Below, in pieces: positions 17,422 to 28,165 of a stretch of DNA of 64,000 nucleotides. Position numbers and translations under genes: made by a program. The notes under the pieces were generated by a model. That model had not been told where the DNA came from, did not search any database, and was given only the letters and a program-made list of their open reading frames with translations. The stretch's first letter is position 1, and each line of letters starts with the position of its first letter. The stretch is from a virus, in the IMG/VR virus record IMGVR_UViG_3300023179_000037, positions 47,976 to 111,975 of that record. The stretch is one strand, 5' to 3'.

Positions 17422-20400
17422 ACTTCTCTCAGGTCGTGTTAAAAAGATACCTAGTGCAAATGTAAGTTCAACTAGGTATCAATTCTTAAAGTTAGAGGAA
17501 ACTGAACCAGATTTAGGTCTTCCTTCAACCGACGGTCAAGCACTTTTAAGTAATGTAACCGGTTATAGATACTGGGGCAATGTTTTTGCTACTATTTCTG
17601 ATGCGGACAAAGCAAATATTGCAAATACAGTCCTCGGTCAGGTTCAAGCAGCAACAACTTCAGGATTTGCAAATTTAGCAGGTTATGCTAATGTTTCTCA
17701 AAATGCTAACGTAGCAAATATAGTTTTATCACTTTCAAATTTCACCACATCAAATTTAAGTGAAGGTACAAATCTTTACTTTACCAATGCTAGAGTAGCA
17801 GCAAACGTTTCACTTCTTAGTATTAATGTATTGTATGATGTTGATACTACAGGAGCAAGCACAAATCAAGTTTTAACATGGAACGGTACTCGATGGGTAG
17901 CAAATAATATTTCAAGTATTGGCACCGCGAGCTCTGCTACTAATGCAAATACTGCTTCAATTGCCAATACTGCATTGACAGCAAATGTATCGAATACTGT
18001 TTTATCCATAAGCAATTTTACAACTAGTAATTTAACCGAAGGCACAAATCTTTACTTCAGCAATGCTAGAGCAATAACGGCTGCCATTCCGGCAGTTACA
18101 CAATTAAAACCCAATATTGGGGGAGGTGCACCTTCCTCAGTATTTTATTGGTTATTTGATGATAATCAGTATTTAGGGACAAATCCTACAGTTTATGTCA
18201 CTGCGGGCGAAACGATTTCATTTGATTTAAACAATATCAGTATAGATACATTTGGTTTAGTTAAAGCATCCACTGGTAGTAACGTTACAACAGGATTAAC
18301 ACACGTATCTCCAGCAGGAACAATAACCACTGGTGCCGGTGCTCAAGGAAAAACTAGCGGTAAATTATTTTGGAAGGTTCCGTTTGAGGAACAAGGTAAT
18401 GTTTATAACTACACCAGTTTCAGCAGATCTTTTACTGGTAATATAGTAGTACAAAAACCCACTGCGTTACTTAGTACTTTTCATATTCCGGAAAACGGAA
18501 ATCTTTATTATACAGATACAAGAGTATTAACTAATGTATCATCCATGAGTATAAATGTTTTAGCAGACGTTAATACTACAGGAGCATCTTCAGGGCAGAT
18601 ATTAGGTTGGAATGGATCTGAATGGATTCCAACATCTGTAGCAGGAGTAACATCAAGTACATTTGCTAATTATGCAAATACTGCTAACATTGCTCGTACT
18701 GCCAATCTTGCCAATTTTGCTAATGTAGCTAATTTTGCTAATACGTCAAATATAGCGAATTCAGTATTATCATTAAGTAATTTTACTACAAGTAATTTAA
18801 CAGAGGGAACAAATCTTTACTTTACAAATGCTAGAGTAACAGCTAATGTATCCTTATTAAGTATAAATGTTTTATATGATGTTGATACAACAGGATTAGC
18901 CACAAATAAAGTATTGACATGGAATGGTACTGCTTGGGTACCGACAGATGTTTTGGGTACTGGTGTAGCAGCATTTGCTAATACATCTTTGCTAGCAGGG
19001 TTTGCTAATTCTGCCGGGCAGGCGAATCAAGCAAATACTGCGTTAACAGCGGCAACAGCAACTATTGCATTCCTGGCTTCTTTAGCTACCTCTGCGGTGT
19101 CAGCTACTACTGCTTCCGTGGCTGATATTGCCAATGTAGCTAATTTTGCCAATGTCGCCAAAGTTTCCAACACAACCAATTTTGCCAACGTTGCCAATAT
19201 AGCAAATCTAGTAGTATCATTAGAAAATTTTACTACAAGTAATCTATTAGAAGGCAATAATTTATATTATACGAATGCCAGAGTATTATCTAATGTTTCT
19301 GTAATGAGCATAAATGTTCTTGCAGATGTCAATACTAGCGGCTTAACAGATGGACAAGTATTAGTATGGCAAGGATCAAGTAATAATTGGATACCAGGAA
19401 CAATTTCTTTAGTTAATGCTTCTAATATTTCTGCTCTTGCTAATTATGCCAATGTATCAGGGGGAGCTAATGTAGCCAATGTTGTATTAACCATAAGTAA
19501 TTTTACTACAAGTAATCTTGCTGAAGGCAATAATTTATATTATACGAATGCTAGAGTTTATTCTAATGTAATAAATGTATTAACAACTTATAATGGAAAT
19601 ATAAGTGCTGGAAACATCAATCTTAGTGGTAGATACTATGGTAATGGTTCAGCACTACTAGGTATTACTACAGCACAAGTAAAAGAAAGCGGAAACTTAT
19701 TATATTTTACTAATGCGCTTTCAAGATTATCTGTATCAAGCGCTAATGGTATAGATTATCAACCAAACACTGGCGTATTTCAATTAGCCAACACTGTTAC
19801 ATTTACAGAAGTTAGAACAGTAGTAACAACCTTTGAATCTGGTACTGCTAACTCGTTAACAATACTTGGAAATCTTACAGTATATGGTAATGTTGTTGGA
19901 TTTTTCTCTAATACATTAATTGTAAATGATCCTCTAATTCAATTGGGTTACAGCAATCCTTCAGATGCAATTGATTTAGGTTTTATTGGTCATTATAATC
20001 AAAGTGGCACAGAAAGGCATGCGGGATTATTTAGAGATGCATCTGAAACTGATAAAAGATTCAAATTCTTTGAAGGTTATACACTTGAACCCAATACTGC
20101 AGTTATAGCTACAACTGACCCATCATTTGCATTGGCAAATGTGGAAGCTAAAGAGTTTATCGGCAATATAAATTGGAATAGAATTCTTAATGTTCCCGAT
20201 CCAAGAATAACAGTTAATATTACTGGTGATGTATCTGGTTCAGCATATGGCGATATTATTGATCTACAAAATAATACAATCAATATTGTTACTGCTATTA
20301 ATCCAAATAGCGTTGCCCTTGGTACAGATACAACTGGAGATTACGTCGCCAATTTAATAGCTGGTACTGGTGTATTTATTTCTGGATTAACAGGTGAGAG

Positions 20401-23400
20401 TGCAACACCGACAATAGCTATTGGGCAAAATATAGCACCAACTGCAAATGTAACATTCAATAAGATTACTGCCGATGGGTCAAATATTACTAACTTATCT
20501 ACAGATCAGATAAGAGAGGGTAGTACTAATCTTTATTATACAAATACAAGAGTATTTTCAAACGTATCATTAATGAGTATTGATGTACTAGCTGATGTTA
20601 GTACAGTTGGTGTTCAAACAGGTAATACTTTATATTTCGACGGTAGTTATTGGGTCCCGGGTCCAAACTTCGTAGAAACTCCAACAGTTGCATCAACAGC
20701 AAATCTAGTATTAAGTTTAGATAACTTTACTACATCTAATTTAATAGAGGGTAGTAATCTTTACTTTACAAATGCTAGAGCAAGAGCAGCATTTACCGCA
20801 GGTTCTGGTATTTTCATTACACCGAGTGGTGTTATTTCTGCAAATGCTTCATCATTGTATGTTGACCAGATAAAATACACCTTTACGTCTGTAGGCAATC
20901 AATCAGTATTTAATGGAAATGATGATAACGGACAAAATTTAGTTATTGCTTCACCAAACAAGGTACTCGTTTTCTTAAACGGTGTTCTATTGATGAAGGA
21001 TATAGATTATACTGCTAATAGTATAGCAGTTGTTCTAAATGATTCTGTCACAGCTAATGATGTAGTCACAGTATTTGACGGTGTTCTTGTTGGTGCACAA
21101 AATACTATTGTAGATTATTTACAAAATGTTAATGCTAATTTATTGCCTTTTATAGATAACTACTATAGTATTGGATCTTCTACGTTATCTTGGAAAGATT
21201 TGTATCTTGCCAATGGTATTATTACATTTAAAAATGCTGGTATATTGAATGCCAAAGCCAATGCTATAATTTATTATGATACTACTGGTAATATTATTTT
21301 TGAAGCAAATGCCAATAGTAGAACCATAACACCTTTACTTGGAGTACAAGGTACTTATGGTAATGCAACGATTATTCCAGCATTTTCTGTTGATCAGTTT
21401 GGTAGAATAATAAGTATTTCAAATGTTAATGTTGCAGGAATTAGTGCTGGTTCAGCAACATCTGCTGAGTCTGCAAATGTTGCAAATATTGTTTTATCTA
21501 TAAGTAATTTTACAACTGCAAATTTAACAGAAGGATCTAATCAGTACTTTACAAATGCCCGAGTTGCAGCTAATGTGGCACTGTTAAGTATAAATGTTCT
21601 AGCTGATGTAGATACCACCGGTGTTTCTACAGGTAATGCTTTAATATGGAACGGAACAAATTGGGTACCCGGTACAGCATCTGGAGCAGGAAGTGCAAGT
21701 ACTGCTATCTTTGCTCAAACTGCTAATGTTGCTAACAGCGCAAGTACAGCAACTTTTGCCCAAATAGCCAATGTATCCAATACGGTACTTTCAATTAGCA
21801 ATTTTACTACAGCTAATTTAACAGAGGGAACAAATCTTTACTTTACAAATGCTAGAGTAACAGCTAATGTTTCACTACTTAGTATTAATGTTTTATATGA
21901 TGTTGATACAACAAATGTTAGAACTGGTAATGTTTTAACTTGGAATGGTACTCAATGGATAGCAGCTAACGTTGTTTCTAGTGGAGGCGGCACTGTTGAT
22001 CTTGCCACATATGGTGGTAACATCTTAGCAAGTAACGTTGTTGTTACTGGTAATTTAACTGTAAGTAATATTAATTTTATTGGTGGTTCAACATTAGGAT
22101 TTTCTTCTGATAATAATACAATAATAAGATCAGGCGTATTTGTATCAAGATTTGAAGATTCTGGTAATGTATTCTTACCAAATTTAATAGTATCTGGTAA
22201 ATACTTTGGTGATGGCTCATCATTAACAGGCGTACTGACTCTAGCAAGTTTATCTAATTCTTATATTTCAAATATTTCTATAGGTAATGTTGCAGCTGGT
22301 AATATTACTGCAGGAAATATAATTGTAACCGGTAGATTTATAGGTGATGGTTCTGGATTGACTGGTATCACAGCTTCTGCAATTAGTATTACTACTAGTT
22401 CTGTAGCAGAAGGAACAAATCTTTACTATACCAATGCAAGAGTTATATCGGCAATACAAAATAACTATCTTGGTAATATTACTGCCGGCAATGCATATAT
22501 CGCCAATCTAGTTGTCGGCAATCTAGTATCAACTGGTAATATTACTTCCATATCATTTAGATCAGATAACAATACCATAATTAGAGCTGGTATTTTTGAT
22601 TCAACATTTACCGATACTGGTAATGTATTGGTGCCTAATTTGTATGTCTATGGTAATATCTATGGTGATGGACAATATTTAACGGGGGTATTAACTAGAG
22701 CATCCCTTGCAAATACTTTTGTTTCCAATATTTCTGTTGGATCATTAAGTGTCACAGGCAATATAAATGCCGGCAACATTATACTAACAGGTAAAATTAC
22801 AGGGGATGGATCTGGTATTAGTAACATATCAGCTGCTGGTATTATATTATCTACATCCAATGTTTTTGAGGGATCTAATCTATATTTTACTAATACCAGA
22901 GTAATTACAGCAGTACAAAATTCATATTTTGCCAATCTTTCCGTAGGAAATTTATCTGTAGGAAACATAAACACCAACAATGGTCAGCTAGTTATTTCTG
23001 TTTCACAAGACAATAATACAATAATAAGATCTGGTATTTTTGCAACTACATTTACCGATACTGGTAATGTAACAGTTCCAAATCTTATTATAACTGGTGG
23101 TATATTTGGAAATGCTTCTACACTGACAGGCGTAGTAACAACGTCAAGTCTTAATAGTTATTCTTTTGGAAATATTAGTGCCGGCAATGTTATTGTAACA
23201 GGTAAATTTATTGGAGATGGTTCTGGATTGACCGGCATTACCGCCTCTGCTATCAGTATAACTACTTCAGCAGTAGCTGAAGGTTCTAATTTATATTATA
23301 CTAATGCAAGAGTAATTTCGGCAATTCAAAATAATTATTTAGGTAATATTTCTGCGGGCAATGCTTACATAGGAAATTTAATTGTCGGTAACATAACATC

Positions 23401-24730
23401 TACTGGCAATGTTACGGCATTTAGTTTTAGAAATGATAACAATACCATAATTAGAGCTGGTATTTTTGATTCAACATTTACCGATACTGGTAATGTTATA
23501 TTGCCCAATTTATATGTTTCTGGTGTTGTTTCTGGTAATGGTGCCGGACTAATAAATGTTCCGACAACAATTACGTCTACTACTTTAGTATCATATGGTG
23601 GTAGTATTCTTTCTAGTAATATTGTTGTAACAGGTAATGTAAGTGCCAATTCATTCATAGCAACCGGCAACGTAAATGCTGCTCAAATAGGTGTTACTGG
23701 TAATTTAATTGCTAATAATGCTACAATTATAAATGATATTCTTTTACCTGCAGATAGAGCTAATAGTATTGTTTTCTTGAATGCAGGTAAGTATGTTACT
23801 ACTAGTTCTGCATTGACATTTGATGGTAATGTAATGTCCATCACCGGCAATTTAAATGTTAGTGGTAATATTAATTTTGCTGGAAACACAAGCTTATTAT
23901 TCGTTAATGATAACAATACTGTTATTAGAGCTGGTATTTTTACAACTACATTTACAGATACAGGTAATATTCTTGCTCCAAATATTTACGCATCGGGTAT
24001 TATATCTGGAGATGGCTCTGGCCTAACAAATCTTAGACCCAATCTATTATTAACTATTCCGACTTATACTGGTAGTATTGCTGCCACTAATGTAACTGTT
24101 GCTGGTAATGTAACAGCACAGAATGTTGTTGTGTCTGCAAATACAATTACCGGTAATTTAACTGTTATAAATGATATCAGTTTACCGTCAGATATTTCAA
24201 ATGCTATTTTATATTTAAATTCAAGTAAATATATATCATCAAGTAATTCATTTACATATGATGGATATACTGTTAATTTAACTGGTAATTTAAATGTTGG
24301 CAATGTCAATACTACAGGTGGCGTATCCGCTATTAGTTTTAGTAATGACAATAATACTATCATAAGAGCAGGCATATATCAATCTGTTTTTAGTGATACG
24401 GGCAATGTCACAATGCCAAATCTAGTTGTCACTGGTACAGTTACGGCAACTGATTTAAATACAACATCAGATATGACATTAAAAAATAATGTTGATACAA
24501 TAAGAAATCCATTTAATATTTTAAATTATGTTAGAGGTGTTCAATTTAATTGGAAAGAATCTGGAGAAAAGTCATATGGTGTTATTGCTCAAGAGTTACA
24601 AAGATTTCTACCAGAATTGGTTAAAGATTCCAGTATGGGAAAGACAGTTTCATATTTACCATTAATCGCATTTTTAGTTGAAGCAGTAAAAGATTTACAA
24701 AATCAAATAAATGACCTTAAGAGAAAATAG
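17414..24730 (+). CDS. Giant tail fibre with S74 intramolecular chaperone domain
   Basis: A 2438-aa modular fibre. The N-terminus (LSGRVKKIPSANVSSTRYQF) resembles cyanophage long fibres. It then carries many EGxNLYFTNARV repeats, each followed by NVSLLSINVLYDVDTTG and a WNG element, and many GDGSGLTGI and DNNTIIRAGIF repeats. Residues about 238-353 form a degenerate cupredoxin-like domain (YVTAGETISFDL, then GKTSGKLFWKVPF) lacking the copper ligands found in the 38466 protein. The C-terminus is a peptidase S74 chaperone: TSDMTLKNN with candidate S2352 and K2357, then SYGVIAQELQRFLPELV and a final coiled coil. S74 domains trimerise fibres and are then cut off. A host-recognition fibre is the likely role. 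Confidence 0.85.
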   Translation: MTKLLSGRVKKIPSANVSSTRYQFLKLEETEPDLGLPSTDGQALLSNVTGYRYWGNVFATISDADKANIANTVLGQVQAATTSGFANLAGYANVSQNANVANIVLSLSNFTTSNLSEGTNLYFTNARVAANVSLLSINVLYDVDTTGASTNQVLTWNGTRWVANNISSIGTASSATNANTASIANTALTANVSNTVLSISNFTTSNLTEGTNLYFSNARAITAAIPAVTQLKPNIGGGAPSSVFYWLFDDNQYLGTNPTVYVTAGETISFDLNNISIDTFGLVKASTGSNVTTGLTHVSPAGTITTGAGAQGKTSGKLFWKVPFEEQGNVYNYTSFSRSFTGNIVVQKPTALLSTFHIPENGNLYYTDTRVLTNVSSMSINVLADVNTTGASSGQILGWNGSEWIPTSVAGVTSSTFANYANTANIARTANLANFANVANFANTSNIANSVLSLSNFTTSNLTEGTNLYFTNARVTANVSLLSINVLYDVDTTGLATNKVLTWNGTAWVPTDVLGTGVAAFANTSLLAGFANSAGQANQANTALTAATATIAFLASLATSAVSATTASVADIANVANFANVAKVSNTTNFANVANIANLVVSLENFTTSNLLEGNNLYYTNARVLSNVSVMSINVLADVNTSGLTDGQVLVWQGSSNNWIPGTISLVNASNISALANYANVSGGANVANVVLTISNFTTSNLAEGNNLYYTNARVYSNVINVLTTYNGNISAGNINLSGRYYGNGSALLGITTAQVKESGNLLYFTNALSRLSVSSANGIDYQPNTGVFQLANTVTFTEVRTVVTTFESGTANSLTILGNLTVYGNVVGFFSNTLIVNDPLIQLGYSNPSDAIDLGFIGHYNQSGTERHAGLFRDASETDKRFKFFEGYTLEPNTAVIATTDPSFALANVEAKEFIGNINWNRILNVPDPRITVNITGDVSGSAYGDIIDLQNNTINIVTAINPNSVALGTDTTGDYVANLIAGTGVFISGLTGESATPTIAIGQNIAPTANVTFNKITADGSNITNLSTDQIREGSTNLYYTNTRVFSNVSLMSIDVLADVSTVGVQTGNTLYFDGSYWVPGPNFVETPTVASTANLVLSLDNFTTSNLIEGSNLYFTNARARAAFTAGSGIFITPSGVISANASSLYVDQIKYTFTSVGNQSVFNGNDDNGQNLVIASPNKVLVFLNGVLLMKDIDYTANSIAVVLNDSVTANDVVTVFDGVLVGAQNTIVDYLQNVNANLLPFIDNYYSIGSSTLSWKDLYLANGIITFKNAGILNAKANAIIYYDTTGNIIFEANANSRTITPLLGVQGTYGNATIIPAFSVDQFGRIISISNVNVAGISAGSATSAESANVANIVLSISNFTTANLTEGSNQYFTNARVAANVALLSINVLADVDTTGVSTGNALIWNGTNWVPGTASGAGSASTAIFAQTANVANSASTATFAQIANVSNTVLSISNFTTANLTEGTNLYFTNARVTANVSLLSINVLYDVDTTNVRTGNVLTWNGTQWIAANVVSSGGGTVDLATYGGNILASNVVVTGNLTVSNINFIGGSTLGFSSDNNTIIRSGVFVSRFEDSGNVFLPNLIVSGKYFGDGSSLTGVLTLASLSNSYISNISIGNVAAGNITAGNIIVTGRFIGDGSGLTGITASAISITTSSVAEGTNLYYTNARVISAIQNNYLGNITAGNAYIANLVVGNLVSTGNITSISFRSDNNTIIRAGIFDSTFTDTGNVLVPNLYVYGNIYGDGQYLTGVLTRASLANTFVSNISVGSLSVTGNINAGNIILTGKITGDGSGISNISAAGIILSTSNVFEGSNLYFTNTRVITAVQNSYFANLSVGNLSVGNINTNNGQLVISVSQDNNTIIRSGIFATTFTDTGNVTVPNLIITGGIFGNASTLTGVVTTSSLNSYSFGNISAGNVIVTGKFIGDGSGLTGITASAISITTSAVAEGSNLYYTNARVISAIQNNYLGNISAGNAYIGNLIVGNITSTGNVTAFSFRNDNNTIIRAGIFDSTFTDTGNVILPNLYVSGVVSGNGAGLINVPTTITSTTLVSYGGSILSSNIVVTGNVSANSFIATGNVNAAQIGVTGNLIANNATIINDILLPADRANSIVFLNAGKYVTTSSALTFDGNVMSITGNLNVSGNINFAGNTSLLFVNDNNTVIRAGIFTTTFTDTGNILAPNIYASGIISGDGSGLTNLRPNLLLTIPTYTGSIAATNVTVAGNVTAQNVVVSANTITGNLTVINDISLPSDISNAILYLNSSKYISSSNSFTYDGYTVNLTGNLNVGNVNTTGGVSAISFSNDNNTIIRAGIYQSVFSDTGNVTMPNLVVTGTVTATDLNTTSDMTLKNNVDTIRNPFNILNYVRGVQFNWKESGEKSYGVIAQELQRFLPELVKDSSMGKTVSYLPLIAFLVEAVKDLQNQINDLKRK

Positions 24731-24753
24731 CCGAGTAACCTAGGGGGACGAAG

Positions 24754-26700
24754 ATGGCAATTAAAGTAAAAGGATTAACATTACTACCCGATGAAAACGG
24801 TAATGCGAGAAATAATACCGGATTGGGTATTAATACTCTTCTTGGCATAACTACTGGCACAGACAACGTTGCTGTTGGTTATCAGGCATTGGATGCGAAT
24901 ACGACTGGCTCGGCTAACACTGCGATGGGGTCTGGTGCGTTGGGGGCCAACACCACCGGAGCAAACAACACAGCAGTTGGTTATCAATCTCTCTACGCCA
25001 ACACCACGGCCTCCAACCTTACTGCAATTGGCTATCAAGCTATGTACACGGAGAATGGAGCAGGAGGTGGTGGTCAAAACAACGTAGCACTTGGTTATCG
25101 AGCGTTTTATTTATTAAATGGCACTGGTGGAGGTATAGCCCAATCAAACACGGCCTTAGGTTCTCAAGCTGGGTACAACACTACCGGAGCCGGTGTAAAT
25201 AATAATACTTTTGTAGGTGCTTTTGCCGCATATACTAATACTGGCGGTTACGGCAACACCGCTTTAGGATCATCAGCCCTCTACGCCAACACCACTGGCA
25301 CAAACAACGTTGCTGTTGGTTATGAGGCATTAAGAGCCAACACCACCGCCTCCGGCAACACCGCTGTTGGTTACCAAGCCCTCACCGCAAATCAAACTGG
25401 CACTGAGAATACTGCTGTTGGCGGACTTGCTCTCGGAAACAATACAACCGGAAATTATAACACAGCCTTTGGGGGGAACATAGGAAGCGGTGGTATTCTA
25501 TGGTATCCGGCACTGAGATTTAACTCAACGGGCAGTCATAACGCTGCTTTTGGTGATGGTGCTGCGGCTAGTAATACCACTGGTAGTTATAACACAGCCA
25601 TTGGCACTGCCGCACTTTACACCGCCCAAACTCCTTCTGCTAACACCGCTGTAGGCTACCAATCTCTCTATTCAACAACCACGGGCGGAGGGTTAGTTGC
25701 AATTGGCTATCAGGCTCTAAACGGTAACACTACTGGCGCAAACAACACCGCTGTTGGCTATCAATCCCTCGCCAACAACACCACTGGCGCAAATAACACC
25801 GCTGTTGGTTATCAGGCAATGAGTAGTAATTACATTACAGGTTCTAATAACGTTGCTATTGGCACTCAAGCCCTCTACGCCAACACCACTGGCGCAAACA
25901 ACACCGCTGTTGGTTATCAATCTCTCTTCTCCAACAGCACAGGCACAAACAATGTCGCTGTTGGTTATCAATCCCTCTACGCCAACACCACTGGCCTACA
26001 AAATACCGCTGTTGGTTATCAGGCGTTAGATGCGGCTACTAGTAGTGACAATGCGGCCTTTGGAGCTGCTTCACTAGGTTCTAACACCACAGGAAGATAT
26101 AACGTGGCAGTTGGAGCTAGTGCGGGTGGTGGTGTAACAACGGGTGAACATCATGTTTCTCTTGGTTTTAACGCTGGAAACACCGTAACCACTGGTTCAT
26201 ATGGTGTTTATATAGGTTCATCATCAGCAGCATCGTCTTCTTCAGCAAGTAGCGAAATAGTAATATGTCATTACAACCAAACAGGCAAGGGATCAAACAC
26301 AGGGTATATGGTTCCTGGATCTGGAGGTATGTACCAAGGCAATAACTCATCTTCTTGGTCAACCACCTCTGACCGCAGGCTTAAAAAGAACATCGTTGAT
26401 AACAACGAAGGCTTAGACAAGATTAGCCAGATTCGGGTTCGCAACTTTGAATATCGCTTGCCTGAAGAAGTTGATCCGGAACTTAAACCAACAGATGCTG
26501 TAAAAAAAGAAGGCATCCAACTTGGTGTCATTGCTCAGGAACTTCAAGAAGTCTGCCCTGACTGCGTGAAAGAAGAAACCACGGGCGTGTTATCCGTAGA
26601 CTCCGACAACGTGTTCTGGCATATGGTTAATGCTATTAAAGATCTCTCATCACAATTAAATTTAGCTTTACAACGTATAGCAGTTTTAGAAAACGCTTAA
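24754..26700 (+). CDS. YadA-head-like fibre with S74 chaperone domain
   Basis: A 648-aa protein made of about 14-residue repeats of the form NTAVGYQAL-x-ANTTG, the left-handed beta-roll pattern of trimeric autotransporter (YadA-type) heads. The C-terminus is an S74 chaperone: TSDRRLKKNI with S539 and K544, then GVIAQELQEVCPDCV and a final coiled coil. The repeat region is clearly richer in GC (many ACCACC, GGCGCA and CTCTACGCC runs) than the flanking AT-rich genes, which suggests recent transfer. The S74 part is almost identical to that of the 33582 gene. A strong GGGGGA ribosome binding site precedes the ATG. Likely a receptor-binding fibre. Confidence 0.85.
   Translation: MAIKVKGLTLLPDENGNARNNTGLGINTLLGITTGTDNVAVGYQALDANTTGSANTAMGSGALGANTTGANNTAVGYQSLYANTTASNLTAIGYQAMYTENGAGGGGQNNVALGYRAFYLLNGTGGGIAQSNTALGSQAGYNTTGAGVNNNTFVGAFAAYTNTGGYGNTALGSSALYANTTGTNNVAVGYEALRANTTASGNTAVGYQALTANQTGTENTAVGGLALGNNTTGNYNTAFGGNIGSGGILWYPALRFNSTGSHNAAFGDGAAASNTTGSYNTAIGTAALYTAQTPSANTAVGYQSLYSTTTGGGLVAIGYQALNGNTTGANNTAVGYQSLANNTTGANNTAVGYQAMSSNYITGSNNVAIGTQALYANTTGANNTAVGYQSLFSNSTGTNNVAVGYQSLYANTTGLQNTAVGYQALDAATSSDNAAFGAASLGSNTTGRYNVAVGASAGGGVTTGEHHVSLGFNAGNTVTTGSYGVYIGSSSAASSSSASSEIVICHYNQTGKGSNTGYMVPGSGGMYQGNNSSSWSTTSDRRLKKNIVDNNEGLDKISQIRVRNFEYRLPEEVDPELKPTDAVKKEGIQLGVIAQELQEVCPDCVKEETTGVLSVDSDNVFWHMVNAIKDLSSQLNLALQRIAVLENA
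26333..26645 (+). repeat. Direct repeat, copy 1 (S74 chaperone region of the 24754 gene)
   Basis: This segment recurs, with scattered mismatches, at about 35415-35725. Both copies span TACCAAGGCAATAACTC, AAAAAGAACATCGTTGATAA and TTTGAATATCGCTTGCCTGA. Conservation at the DNA level, higher than between most paralogous fibre parts here, points to recent duplication or gene conversion. Confidence 0.8.
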
Positions 26701-26712
26701 AAGATATAAACA

Positions 26713-28152
26713 ATGGCATCTAAAGCAAGATATATAGCAAATTTTATAATAGCCGGCAATAATATTGCCAACAGCACTATTACCTTTTCTGACATTGGAT
26801 TGTTATTTACATCTAATGTAAATGAACTTGGAAATCTTTACTACACCAATGCCAGAGTATTTTCTAATGTATCTCTGATGAGTATTGATGTTCTTGCTGA
26901 TGTGGATACAACCGGTAAACAAGTAGGTAACACTTTAGTATGGAATGGTAGTTATTGGGTACCGGGTGCAGTGGGTTCAGGTGGCGGCGTTAATCTTTCA
27001 GAAACAGCGAATGTTGCAAATACAGTTGTATCCATCAGTAACTTTACTACTGCAAATTTAGCAGAAGGATCAAATTTATACTTTACTAATGCAAGAGCTC
27101 TTGCTGCAGTTCAGTATCAAGATTTAAGTATAGATGATTTGTTTGTTGCCGGCAATTTAACAGTTCAAGGTAATGTAGTTACTTTAAATACTGCAACTGT
27201 TATAGTTGAGGATAAGAATATAATACTTGCCAATGGTGCAGGATCAGCAGCAGCTGCAGATGGTGCCGGTATTACTATCGATGGAGCAAGTGCATCGTTA
27301 ACATATGTCTATTCTGTTGACAGATTTAGATTTGATAAAAATGTAGACATTAGTGGTAATCAAGTTTTAACTACAGCAAGTTCTACGACAAATCTACCAG
27401 AAGGTTCAAATTTATATTTTTCAAATGCTAGAGTAGCAGCCAATGTATCTTTATTAAGTATTAATGCTCTAGTCGATGTAGATACTACTGGAGCAGTAAG
27501 TGGAAATGCATTAGTTTGGAATGGAACCAATTGGGTACCGGGGACGGTAGCTGCCGGATCTGCTACTGCATCTTTAACTGCAAATTTCGCCAATCTGGCA
27601 GCAAATGCTAACTTAGTTCTTTCTTTAAGTAATTTTACTACTTCAAATCTTACTGAAGGAGTAAATCTTTACTACACCAATGCTAGAGTATGGGCTAACA
27701 TAACGGGCGGTATAACAACCTCATATGTACCTGAAGGTTCAAATCTTTACTATACCAATGCAAGAGTAAGATCTGCTATAACGGCAGGTAATACTTTAAG
27801 TTATAATAGTAGTACTGGCAACATTACAATGACTCCTTCGGGCGTAACACCTGGAGTTTATGGTAATTCGACAATAGTGCCGGTTGTTACTGTCGATCAA
27901 TTTGGTAGAGTAACCAATGTCTCGAATATAAATATAACGGCATCAGTAAGTGGCGGAGGCGGAAGTCCAACGACAGATTCTTCTAATGCCAATGTATTTA
28001 CATCAATGAATGGTATTTTTATTAATTCAGCGAATGTAACATTGAATTATACTATAGGATCTGGGTATAATGGATTATCTGCAGGACCTATTACGATTTC
28101 TGCAAATACTAATGTTATTGTTTCTGCTGGTAGTTTTTGGACTATAATATAA
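26713..28152 (+). CDS. Modular tail fibre protein
   Basis: A 479-aa fibre of four main EGSNLYFTNARV-type repeats interleaved with LLSINALVDVDTTG and a WNGTNWVPGTV element, as in the 2438-aa fibre. The C-terminal motif (YTIGSGYNGLSAGPI, ending VSAGSFWTII) is shared with the 28166 and 29296 products and is a known small fibre tip motif in aquatic T4-like phages. There is no S74 domain. Base composition is AT-rich like the core genome, unlike the preceding YadA-like gene. Attachment function is inferred. Confidence 0.7.
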   Translation: MASKARYIANFIIAGNNIANSTITFSDIGLLFTSNVNELGNLYYTNARVFSNVSLMSIDVLADVDTTGKQVGNTLVWNGSYWVPGAVGSGGGVNLSETANVANTVVSISNFTTANLAEGSNLYFTNARALAAVQYQDLSIDDLFVAGNLTVQGNVVTLNTATVIVEDKNIILANGAGSAAAADGAGITIDGASASLTYVYSVDRFRFDKNVDISGNQVLTTASSTTNLPEGSNLYFSNARVAANVSLLSINALVDVDTTGAVSGNALVWNGTNWVPGTVAAGSATASLTANFANLAANANLVLSLSNFTTSNLTEGVNLYYTNARVWANITGGITTSYVPEGSNLYYTNARVRSAITAGNTLSYNSSTGNITMTPSGVTPGVYGNSTIVPVVTVDQFGRVTNVSNINITASVSGGGGSPTTDSSNANVFTSMNGIFINSANVTLNYTIGSGYNGLSAGPITISANTNVIVSAGSFWTII

Positions 28153-28165
28153 TGAGTACATTATA

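Noticed and set aside
24869-26050. Regular short repeats that might be a CRISPR array
   Set aside because: The repeats stay in frame, code for NTAVGYQAL-type beta-roll units and lack unique spacers of constant length.
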